This document shows, piece by piece, positions 1 to 7,173 of a DNA stretch of 64,000 bases; positions within the stretch are counted from its first letter, which is position 1, and every line of letters starts with the position of its first letter. A program made the translations under genes and the position numbers. A model generated the notes under the pieces. The model searched no databases and was not told the origin of the DNA. It saw nothing but the letters and a program-made list of their open reading frames with translations. Source of the DNA: Pseudomonas sp. DNDY-54 (GTDB taxonomy: Bacteria > Pseudomonadota > Gammaproteobacteria > Pseudomonadales > Pseudomonadaceae); NCBI RefSeq assembly GCF_019880365.1, contig NZ_CP082271.1, forward strand, positions 1,922,001 through 1,986,000, written 5' to 3'.

Positions 1-2
1 TC

Positions 3-176
3 CATAAAGCGCTGCGCATCCTGTTCAGCAATCAGGCGGAGCGGGCATACGAATGGGTGCACAAGCCTAACGATACCGCTCCCTTCAACGGTATGAGCGC
101 GCTCGAGTACATGCTGGGTGGGCAAGTGGTGGATCTGGCCGATGTGCGTCGTTACCTCGATTGGGTGCGGGGCTGA
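3..176 (+). CDS. Xre/MbcA/ParS-type antitoxin, C-terminal part only
   Basis: The reading frame is open from the window edge to a TGA at 174-176 and gives 57 residues. The tail contains a run like HKALRILFSNQAERAYEWV and an ending like LADVRRYLDWVRG, which fits the C-terminal toxin-binding domain (DUF2384) of Xre-family antitoxins. In the family this domain neutralises a RES-domain toxin and the full protein also represses its own promoter. The next gene starts at the last base of this stop (TGATG), so the two are translationally coupled. The DNA-binding N-terminus lies outside the window. Confidence 0.75.
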   Translation, partial: HKALRILFSNQAERAYEWVHKPNDTAPFNGMSALEYMLGGQVVDLADVRRYLDWVRG

Positions 177-850
177 TGCAGGCGATCTTGCCCTCGTGGC
201 GGCGGGCTTACCGCATCATCAATAGCTCGTTTCCGCCCCTGGATGTTTACGAGGACACGCTCAGCCCGGACGATCTTGAGATTGCCTTTGCCCTTGAGGC
301 GATGACTAACGACCGTCTGCGAGAGGAGGCCGGCTTGCTGCAACGCGTCTCGCCGGGTGATCGCGTAAGCGGGCCGGGCTCGACGCCAGTAATGGCCGCG
401 TTTACCCATATCGGCAATGCCAGCCGCTTCAGCGATGGCAGCTACGGTGTTTATTACTGCGCCAGTTCAATCGATGCGGCTATCGCGGAAACCAAGTTTC
501 ATCAGGAACGTTTTCTTGCAGCCACGCGGGAGGCCAGCGCTGAAATCACCATGCGCGCCTACGTGAACAAGGTCATCAAACCGCTCATAGACGTGCGGAA
601 AATGCCCGAACTGCATCAGCCTGACCCAGCGGCATACGGCAACAGCCAGGCGTTCGCCCGCGAGCATCGAGACGGCAAAACCTGGGGGCTGCTGTATCGA
701 AGTGTCCGGCTGGAAGGGCATGAATGCGTTGCAGCTTTCCGCCCCCAAGCTGTCTCTCTACCGGTACAGGGGCCGCATTTCCGCTACGTATGGGACGGCC
801 GCGCGGGCGCAATTACGCATATTCTGCAGATCAGCGAAATACGGGTCTGA
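176..850 (+). CDS. RES-domain toxin of a Xre-RES toxin-antitoxin pair
   Basis: The product is 224 residues. RES toxins studied so far degrade NAD+ (NAD+ phosphorylase or ADP-ribosylating activity) and stop growth when freed from their antitoxin. The conserved RES pattern is visible in the first half: an Arg in NASRFSDGSYGVYYCA and a Glu in AIAETKFHQE, the two residues that give the family its R and E. ATG at 176 is preferred to an in-frame TTG at 161 because it overlaps the antitoxin stop. The length fits the larger RES proteins of proteobacteria. The substrate is inferred from the family. Confidence 0.8.
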   Translation: MQAILPSWRRAYRIINSSFPPLDVYEDTLSPDDLEIAFALEAMTNDRLREEAGLLQRVSPGDRVSGPGSTPVMAAFTHIGNASRFSDGSYGVYYCASSIDAAIAETKFHQERFLAATREASAEITMRAYVNKVIKPLIDVRKMPELHQPDPAAYGNSQAFAREHRDGKTWGLLYRSVRLEGHECVAAFRPQAVSLPVQGPHFRYVWDGRAGAITHILQISEIRV

Positions 851-945
851 ACCCTAGCGGGATGCGTTCTTGAGTCTGGTCAAGTCTTTGCAGGAGTCGG
901 CTCATTAACCTGAGCACTCAGGTGACGCCACGCGAGGCCCCGAAA

Positions 946-1155
946 ATGGCCAAGAAATTTCCGATGAACCCACCCCATCCCGAGCGTATCTGCTGGGGGT
1001 GTGATCGCTACTGTCCAGCCGACTCGCTCGCCTGCGGCAACGGGGCGGGCCGCACACAACATCCCGCTGAGATGATGGGTGACGACTGGTACCTGTACGG
1101 CGACTGGGGGTTCGATTTGATTGCGACCGACAAGCCGGCAGAAAAAGCCGAGTAA
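946..1155 (+). CDS. DUF3079 domain protein
   Basis: A 69-residue cytoplasmic protein beginning MAKKFPMNPPHPERICWGCD, with four Cys (CWGCDRYC and ACGNG) and an acidic tail containing GDDWY. This is the typical layout of DUF3079, a small family of unknown function found widely in proteobacteria. The Cys spacing (C-x2-C-x3-C, then C) would suit metal binding, which is my inference. The ATG at 946 is chosen because family members begin at this MAKKF; GAGG lies 8 bases upstream. It stands alone and converges on the stressosome operon. Confidence 0.7.
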   Translation: MAKKFPMNPPHPERICWGCDRYCPADSLACGNGAGRTQHPAEMMGDDWYLYGDWGFDLIATDKPAEKAE

Positions 1156-1182
1156 CGTCCGGATCGAACCGTTCGGGCTCGT

Positions 1183-3144
1183 TCAGAGCGACGACCGGCC
1201 CGGCTTGGAGAGATCAAGCATTCTGCGTACTTTGGCCAGCAGCTCGCCGATCTCGAAGGGCTTGATCACCATGTCCATGCCTTCGGCGAGAAAACGATCA
1301 CGACGTACCGCGTTCTCCGCGTAGCCCGTCATGAACAGCACCGGCAGCAATGGGCGATGCGCTCGAGCCGCGTCGGCCAGTTCGCGACCAGAAAGTTTTG
1401 GAAGACCAACATCGGTCAGCAGCAGATCCACGCTCGGGTCGTTTTGCAGCACGGACAGCGCCGTCCCGACGTCACCCGCCTCGCTGCAGCGATAGCCTGC
1501 TTCGCTGAGCATTTCTGCTACCAGCATGCGCACCGCTGGCATGTCCTCGACGATCAGCACATGCTCATTGTTGCCTTTCGGTGTTTCACCCATTGGCACC
1601 ACAATTTCGCAATGTTCAGTGGCTGCTGGTAACAACAGCGTCACCTCGGTCCCACGGTCCACGGTACTGTCGATCCGTGCTTCGCCGCCAGATTGCCGGG
1701 CGAAGCCATAAATCGAAGACAGGCCAAGGCCGGTGCCCTGGCCGAGCGGTTTAGTCGTAAAGAAGGGCTCGAAAACCTTGGCGATGACGTCCGGGGCGAT
1801 GCCGGTGCCGTCATCCGTCACGCTTAGCGCGACGTAGCCGCCGTCGACAAGCTCTGCGTTGCCGGTGGACTGCAGCGAACGCGTACGGATGATGATATTG
1901 CCGCCCTTGGGCAATGCGTCACGGGCGTTGATCACCAGATTCAGCACTGCACTTTCGAGCTGGTTGGCGTCTACCTGCGCGACCGCGCCGTTCTCGCACA
2001 GGTCGAGGGTCAGCACAATGTGCTCGCCAATGGTTCGCTGAAGAAGCTCTTCCAGCGAGCGAATCAGGTCGTTGAGATCAGCGGGACGGGCATCCAGGGG
2101 TTGCTGGCGGGCAAACGCCAGCAAGCGGTTGGTCATCGAAGCGGCACTGCGGGCGGAGCCCAATGCGGTATCGGCAAAGCGCAGCACCGCATCATGGCGT
2201 CCTTCTTGAAATCGCTGCTTGAGCAATTCGATGCCGGTGATGATGCCAGTCAGCAAATTATTGAAGTCGTGGGCTATGCCGCCGGTCAGCTTGCCCAGAG
2301 AATCCATTTTCTGGGCCTGCATCAGCTGTGCTTCGGTGCGTACGCGCTCGGCCACTTCACGTGCCAGCTCGCTGTTCACACTGTCAAGCTGCCGTAATTG
2401 CGAGCGCTCGCGCTGGCGTTGCTCGGTGATGTCTTCGACAAAAACGAGGCCCAGGTCGACGGTGCGATAGGGCGAGACTTGCCACTTCGTCTCCCGCAAT
2501 TCACCGGCCACCTGCATGGTTAGTGTTCCCTGCCAACGGCTGCCACTGGCAAGACCGTCCCGGAGTTGTTGCAGCTTGTCTTCCTGATTGCCGGCCAGAC
2601 ACGTGAGCAACGCAGTAGGCCCGTGCCGGTCGCCGAGCAGCTCTTCGAATGCCTGGTTGCGCTCACGCACCTGCAGCTGCGCATCGATCACTGCAATCGG
2701 CGCGGCCACATGGGTGAAGATCTCACGGAAGCGTGCTTCGCTTTCACGCAGTGCGTACTCGGTGTCGCGCACCCGCAGCAACGTGCGCAGGGTAGCGAGA
2801 AGCACGTCCGGGTCGACCGGATGAATAAGATAGGCGTCCGCACCCGCATCCAGACCGGTAATGATGTCGCCGGTCTGGATGGATGCAGCGGATACGTGAA
2901 TGACTGGCAGCAGCTGGGTCTGCTCGTCCGCGCGCAACTGGCGAACCACGTCGAAGCCGCTCATGTCCGGCAGATTGACATCCAGGATCAGCGCGTCGAT
3001 TTCATCGCTGGCGATAAGCGCCAGCCCCTCAGTACCGGTCCCTGCTTCGAATACGGCGTAGCCATGCCGCTCAAGTACTCGGCGTATGGCGTAACGCGTT
3101 GCGGCGTTGTCGTCGACAACCAACAGATTGCTCTTACGCTCCAT
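1183..3144 (-). CDS. Hybrid histidine kinase (REC-PAS-HisKA-HATPase-REC), last gene of the stressosome operon
   Basis: A 653-residue soluble hybrid kinase with no membrane segment. Order: receiver 1 (about 1-125, phospho-acceptor Asp55), PAS (about 135-240), coiled coil, HisKA with His292 in GGIAHDFNN, HATPase with N box NLVINARDALP and G boxes, then receiver 2 (about 530-650) with its Asp in LLLTDVGLPKLSG. Receiver 1 has His108 where the conserved receiver Lys normally sits (LIHPVD), while receiver 2 keeps KP. It overlaps the upstream kinase gene by 11 bases. No output domain is present, so signal must leave by phosphotransfer or protein contact. Linkage to the RsbRST proteins implies it acts downstream of the stressosome (inference). 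Confidence 0.85.
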   Translation of the reverse strand: MERKSNLLVVDDNAATRYAIRRVLERHGYAVFEAGTGTEGLALIASDEIDALILDVNLPDMSGFDVVRQLRADEQTQLLPVIHVSAASIQTGDIITGLDAGADAYLIHPVDPDVLLATLRTLLRVRDTEYALRESEARFREIFTHVAAPIAVIDAQLQVRERNQAFEELLGDRHGPTALLTCLAGNQEDKLQQLRDGLASGSRWQGTLTMQVAGELRETKWQVSPYRTVDLGLVFVEDITEQRQRERSQLRQLDSVNSELAREVAERVRTEAQLMQAQKMDSLGKLTGGIAHDFNNLLTGIITGIELLKQRFQEGRHDAVLRFADTALGSARSAASMTNRLLAFARQQPLDARPADLNDLIRSLEELLQRTIGEHIVLTLDLCENGAVAQVDANQLESAVLNLVINARDALPKGGNIIIRTRSLQSTGNAELVDGGYVALSVTDDGTGIAPDVIAKVFEPFFTTKPLGQGTGLGLSSIYGFARQSGGEARIDSTVDRGTEVTLLLPAATEHCEIVVPMGETPKGNNEHVLIVEDMPAVRMLVAEMLSEAGYRCSEAGDVGTALSVLQNDPSVDLLLTDVGLPKLSGRELADAARAHRPLLPVLFMTGYAENAVRRDRFLAEGMDMVIKPFEIGELLAKVRRMLDLSKPGRSSL

Positions 3145-4006
3145 CGTCCGGCTCCGTCGTGACCGACAAGGGGATGATCACGAAGAATGTCGAGCCAACC
3201 CCCGGCGTGCTTTCGACGCCAACACGCCCGCCAAGCAGCTCGGCGAAGCGTTTGCATAATGAAAGCCCGAGGCCCGTTCCACGCAGACGCTTCTGCAGTG
3301 GCGTGTCGATCTGGACGAAGTCTTCGAACAGATTGCCGTGCAGCTCCTCGGGTATTCCGATGCCGCTGTCGGTTACCGCGAAGCGGACCTCCTGTTCGCC
3401 TTCACGCCGGGCCGAAATGCGCACCTCGCCGTGCTGGGTGAATTTCAGCGCGTTTGAAATGAAGTTGCGCAGGATCTGCGCCAGCTTCTTGTCATCGGTG
3501 AAGAGACGCGGGAGGCCTTGCGGCTCCTCGAAAATGAGGTCCACGGTGCTGCCGTCGACAATCGGACGAAACATGCCGCGCAATGCTGCAAACAGGTCGA
3601 GCATGTCGAACCATGCGGGCGAGACGCTGATGCGGCCGGCTTCGATTTTCGCCAGATCGAGAAGATCATCCACCATGTCAGTCAGCTCGGACGCCGCGCT
3701 ACTGATGAACAGAACCTGTTTGTGCTGCTCATCGCTCAGCGGGCCGTCAAGTTCATCGCTCAGCAAACGGGTAATGCTGCGGATGGACCCGAGCGGCGTG
3801 CGGAATTCATGGCTCATATAGGACAGGAAGCGGCTTTTGAGATCTGACGCCTGGCGCAATTGCTCCGCCTGAGTGTCCAGTTCGGCATACAGTGCGAGCA
3901 CGCCCTGATTGGTATCCTCAAGCTCCGCACGCAGCGATTCGATCTCGCTACGCAGTCGTTCCACCTGGCTGGGATCGGGCTCGTTACAGCCGGTCGGATC
4001 AATCAC
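3134..4006 (-). CDS. Soluble sensor histidine kinase in the stressosome operon
   Basis: About 290 residues. An N-terminal coiled coil (about 12-55) leads into HisKA with His66 in YMSHEFRTPLGSIRS, then a complete HATPase domain (N box NFISNALKFTQHG, G1 DSGIGIP, F box LFEDF, G2 GTGLGLSL). There is no sensor domain and no membrane segment, so input probably comes from partner proteins. I choose GTG at 4006 over the longer in-frame start at 4024 because a perfect GGAGG lies at 4013-4017, six bases upstream. This start overlaps the stop of the preceding phosphatase gene by 8 bases. The partner receiver is likely one of the two in the next gene (inference). Confidence 0.8.
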   Translation of the reverse strand: MIDPTGCNEPDPSQVERLRSEIESLRAELEDTNQGVLALYAELDTQAEQLRQASDLKSRFLSYMSHEFRTPLGSIRSITRLLSDELDGPLSDEQHKQVLFISSAASELTDMVDDLLDLAKIEAGRISVSPAWFDMLDLFAALRGMFRPIVDGSTVDLIFEEPQGLPRLFTDDKKLAQILRNFISNALKFTQHGEVRISARREGEQEVRFAVTDSGIGIPEELHGNLFEDFVQIDTPLQKRLRGTGLGLSLCKRFAELLGGRVGVESTPGVGSTFFVIIPLSVTTEPDDGA

Positions 4007-5009
4007 GCATCGCCTCCAAAGCAATCACCATAACGGTCACATCGTCGCGTCCGCGACAGTAGTCACGGTGCAGCACCGTAGCAATTACAGCCGGGTGGCG
4101 ATACACCAGCCCAGCGTAATCACGCAGGTTCCACCGTGACTGCAGCCCGTCGCTGTACATGATTAATAAATGGTCACCTTCAACCGGATAGTCGAACGCT
4201 CTCGCCTTGCGGAACTGCGAGCCGACGATCCCGGGATGAGAAGCAAGCCCTCGACTGTTCTCGGCGGTGAGCAGGCTGGCGCCGATGTTGCCAATGCCGG
4301 CGAAACGCAGATTTCCAACGCGCGCGTCGTACAGGGCGACCGCTACGGCACCCCCGCGAGTCCCGCACATGGCCTGATGCATATCATTGATGCTGCTCTC
4401 AGGCTCTGCGAAGGGCGCGACAGCGAAGGCCCGCGCGCCCGCGAAGCCGGCCTCCTGCGCATCCTCACCGTGACCGATTCCATCGATGACCAGCGCGCTG
4501 ATCCGCTGGTCGTCAACCGCCAGGTGCCATACATCACCGCATGCCGGATCGTCATTGAGCGAGTGCTGGCTGATGCCGACCCGCACGGACGACGCCGAAT
4601 CACCGCGCCGGAACAGTTGCACGAGCACAACCGAACCCCGGTGATCGCAGTGCGCGTCGAACACCTGCGCCTGCCGCATCAGCGCACCCAGCCCGGTCCC
4701 CTGGGTACCGCCGGTGGAGAATCCATCGGCCAGGCATTCATTGATGTTGAAGCCTGGGCCGCGATCCACTGCGACGATCTCGACGCCGGTCCCGCTTTGC
4801 GTAGCGGTTGAGCGCAGGTGCAAGGCACCTTGGTGAGCATGCTTGAGCAGATTGGTTGCCAGCTCGGTTGCGGCCAGCGCCACGCGCCCGGCGTCCGTTT
4901 CATCGAACCCGAGTTCCACTGCGAAACGCTGGGCGAAGCGGCGCGCGTGGCCAATCTGGCTGCTTTCGTCGATGGGTAAAACGTGAGTCAGCGAGCCGTG
5001 CTGGTTCAT
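3999..5009 (-). CDS. RsbT/W-like ATPase fused to a SpoIIE/RsbX-type PP2C phosphatase
   Basis: About 336 residues with two halves. Residues about 10-135 form a GHKL ATPase like RsbW/RsbT (N box ELATNLLKHAH, G1 VDRGPGF, G2 GTGLGAL). Residues about 145-335 form a PP2C-type phosphatase (metal-binding Asp in VIDGIGHGEDA, MYSDGL, and RDDVTVMV). In Bacillus, RsbX resets the stressosome by removing phosphate from RsbS and RsbR, and the position after rsbT fits that role. ATG at 5009 overlaps the rsbT stop as ATGA and is preferred to GTG at 5015. The fused ATPase half could switch a partner protein, but that is inference. Confidence 0.82.
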   Translation of the reverse strand: MNQHGSLTHVLPIDESSQIGHARRFAQRFAVELGFDETDAGRVALAATELATNLLKHAHQGALHLRSTATQSGTGVEIVAVDRGPGFNINECLADGFSTGGTQGTGLGALMRQAQVFDAHCDHRGSVVLVQLFRRGDSASSVRVGISQHSLNDDPACGDVWHLAVDDQRISALVIDGIGHGEDAQEAGFAGARAFAVAPFAEPESSINDMHQAMCGTRGGAVAVALYDARVGNLRFAGIGNIGASLLTAENSRGLASHPGIVGSQFRKARAFDYPVEGDHLLIMYSDGLQSRWNLRDYAGLVYRHPAVIATVLHRDYCRGRDDVTVMVIALEAMRD

Positions 5010-5410
5010 GACCACCTGAGCACACTGATACGCGTACCGATACCCGGCGTGCTGTCGAGTTCGAATTCATCCACCAGCCGTTTCGCGCCGGTAAGCCCCA
5101 GCCCAAGTCCGCTGCCGGACGTCCAACCATCGGTCATGGCCAGCTTGATGTCGGGGATACCGGGACCCTCGTCGCGGAACGTCAGGCGGATTCCGGTACG
5201 GGCGCCATCCTCGACGACCTCCCAATCCATGTCGCCGCCCCCGCCGTACACCACGGTATTACGAGCCAGCTCGCTGACCGCGGTGACGAGTTTGGTGAGG
5301 TCGATCAATCGCATGCCGCACTCTTGGGCGAGCTTGCGGACAGCCTGACGCGCAAGCACTACGTCCTGCTCGATGCGTACCGGCAGGCTTCCGCTGTCGC
5401 GTATGTTCAT
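5006..5410 (-). CDS. rsbT: RsbT-like switch kinase of the stressosome
   Basis: A 134-residue GHKL-type Ser/Thr kinase. The N box (SELARNTVVYGGGG), G1 (RDEGPGIPD) and G2 (GSGLGLGLTGAKRL) are all intact, so ATP binding is expected. In characterised stressosomes RsbT is held by RsbR/RsbS, phosphorylates them on stress, and is then released to activate a target. In Bacillus that target is the phosphatase RsbU; none is present here, and the genes that follow are a phosphatase and two histidine kinases. The ATG overlaps the rsbS stop (ATGA). Family assignment is secure; the target is unknown. Confidence 0.9.
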   Translation of the reverse strand: MNIRDSGSLPVRIEQDVVLARQAVRKLAQECGMRLIDLTKLVTAVSELARNTVVYGGGGDMDWEVVEDGARTGIRLTFRDEGPGIPDIKLAMTDGWTSGSGLGLGLTGAKRLVDEFELDSTPGIGTRISVLRWS

Positions 5411-5769
5411 TTGTCGGCCATCCGCTTGCGCAGCAACTGCATGCCTCGCTCAACGTTCAACGCCGTACTGACGCCTTCCAGCGTCAAGCCCAGTTCCACC
5501 AGCGTAATCGCGACAGCGGGCTGCATGCCGACGACCACGGTCTCGGCATCCATGATGCGAGAGAGCCCAGAGATGGAACTGATCATGCGCCCGATGAACG
5601 AGTCGACCATGTCGAGCGCGGAAATGTCGATCAGAACGGCACGGGCCGATGTTGCGCTAATGCGTTCGGCGAGGTCGTCCTGCAGCGTCATGGCCAGTTG
5701 GTCGTACATGTCGACCTGAATGGTAACGAGCAGGAAGTCGCCCATTCGCAGTATTGGGATGCGTTCCAT
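5407..5769 (-). CDS. rsbS: RsbS-like STAS scaffold protein of the stressosome
   Basis: A single STAS domain of 120 residues. Ser57 in LDMVDSFIGR is at the position of the RsbS serine phosphorylated by RsbT in Bacillus (Ser59), so the switch residue is kept. RsbS forms the core of the 1.8-MDa stressosome with RsbR and sequesters RsbT. The start ATG shares one base with the rsbR stop (TAATG) and the stop overlaps rsbT. No second paralogue is visible in the window. Confidence 0.9.
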   Translation of the reverse strand: MERIPILRMGDFLLVTIQVDMYDQLAMTLQDDLAERISATSARAVLIDISALDMVDSFIGRMISSISGLSRIMDAETVVVGMQPAVAITLVELGLTLEGVSTALNVERGMQLLRKRMADK

Positions 5770-6620
5770 TAGACCGCCTTGGTTACGGTCAGACCGGAAC
5801 GGCGAAGGGCCAGCGCCAGCGCGTCGGCGAGGGAAGCCTTGGTGACGATGCCCTGCAGATCAAGACCCAGGTGAACGATCGTTTGGGCGATCTGCGGACG
5901 CACGCCGCTGATGATGCAATCTGCGCCCATCAGGCGGATCGCTGTGACCGTCTTGAGCAAATGCTGCGCCACCAGTGTGTCGACCGTGGGAACGCCGGTG
6001 ATGTCGATGATGGCAATTTCCGCACCGGTATCGACGATGCGCTGCAGCAGCGATTCCATCACGACCTGAGTACGCTGCGAATCAAGGGTGCCAATCATTG
6101 GTAGCGCCAACACGCCATCCCACAATTTGACGACCGGGGTCGAGAGCTCCAGCAGTTCTTCCTGCTGACGCTTGATGACCGCCTCGCGCGATTTCTGGAA
6201 TGCGCGCACGGTCTGCAACCCCAGATCGTCGATCAGTTCGGACAATGCCCACAATTGTTCAGCCAGCATCGCCGACTCTTCAGAGTATTCACCCTGCAAC
6301 AACGGCATCAGTGGTCGCTTGAACGAGAAGATAAAGCCCGCTGTTTGCTGAGAATCGAAGCCCTGCTGCACACGGCTATACGAAAGCTTCTCAAGGTACT
6401 GACGCATTTCGTCCCAGCTTGCTTCGCGCAGGTCGCCCGATTCGGTTCTGCCCGCGCCCGCAATCAACAGGCGAACAAACTCCGCAGTCTGCTGACGGAA
6501 CTCCTCCGGCTTGATGTTCCGGTACAGGCCAGTTGATTCCAGCTCCGCGGTCCAGTTACTGAGCAGATCTGTCTGCTTGCTGGCAATGACGTTCAACGTG
6601 CGTTGTTGCAAAAGAGCCAT
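5769..6620 (-). CDS. rsbR: RsbR-like stressosome sensor protein
   Basis: A 283-residue two-domain protein. The N-terminal half (about 1-150) is helical and matches the RsbRD-type sensor domain, with no recognisable haem-ligand motif by eye. A linker helix leads to a C-terminal STAS domain (about 162-275). Thr178 (IGTLD) and Thr215 (VPTVDT) are at the two positions phosphorylated by RsbT in Bacillus RsbR (Thr171 and Thr205). ATG at 6620 is chosen because it starts the conserved sequence MALLQQRTLNVIASKQ; longer in-frame starts are poorly supported. It is the first gene of the six-gene operon. The signal sensed cannot be told from sequence. Confidence 0.88.
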   Translation of the reverse strand: MALLQQRTLNVIASKQTDLLSNWTAELESTGLYRNIKPEEFRQQTAEFVRLLIAGAGRTESGDLREASWDEMRQYLEKLSYSRVQQGFDSQQTAGFIFSFKRPLMPLLQGEYSEESAMLAEQLWALSELIDDLGLQTVRAFQKSREAVIKRQQEELLELSTPVVKLWDGVLALPMIGTLDSQRTQVVMESLLQRIVDTGAEIAIIDITGVPTVDTLVAQHLLKTVTAIRLMGADCIISGVRPQIAQTIVHLGLDLQGIVTKASLADALALALRRSGLTVTKAV

Positions 6621-7173
6621 TAGTGCTGATTCCTGAGTGGGTGAGCATGCTGGAGGATGCCGGACATGCGGATATGATTCGAAAGGACTGCTGGTGTTCC
6701 GCTTGGAAGCAGCTGGGGTGCTACATCGACCAAGGCGATGAACGTTGATTGACTGACAGCACATCCCAAAACAGCTGGACGGATGGGCCTGGTTAAGCAG
6801 CCCTGGCCCGCGAACCGTTGACGGTAAGTGCTTGAGAAGGCCAGCGGCGCTTGTCTCGCCTGTGCCAATGTTGAGTGGATGGCATTTCGCCTTAACTTAC
6901 TGACTTGGTCAAGGATTAACCACGGCCCAGACGCGCAATGAGTCGACGCGTTTGCCACCAATGACGTGCTCTCGTGGTCGTGCATGAGGGCGGCTGACCA
7001 CCACTCGGCAGATAATCGCACCGGATCCCTTCAGCCGTTATCGCCCGTGCCGACACTTGGTACGAGTAACCGCAACTCGTGTATCGGAAGAAGCGCCAGG
7101 GGTCATGTAATAGCACTTCGCCTTTGCCTGCTGTTGGGTCAATATCCGCGCCTTTTTGCAGGAAGACAGGCCA
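6621..7173. other. Divergent intergenic region between rsbR and the MHYT-GGDEF-EAL gene
   Basis: About 550 bases with no frame that looks coding: the open frames here have poor composition, no ribosome binding sites and no recognisable motif. It must hold the promoters of the leftward stressosome operon and of the rightward cyclic-di-GMP gene. I could not pick convincing -35/-10 pairs. Confidence 0.5.
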
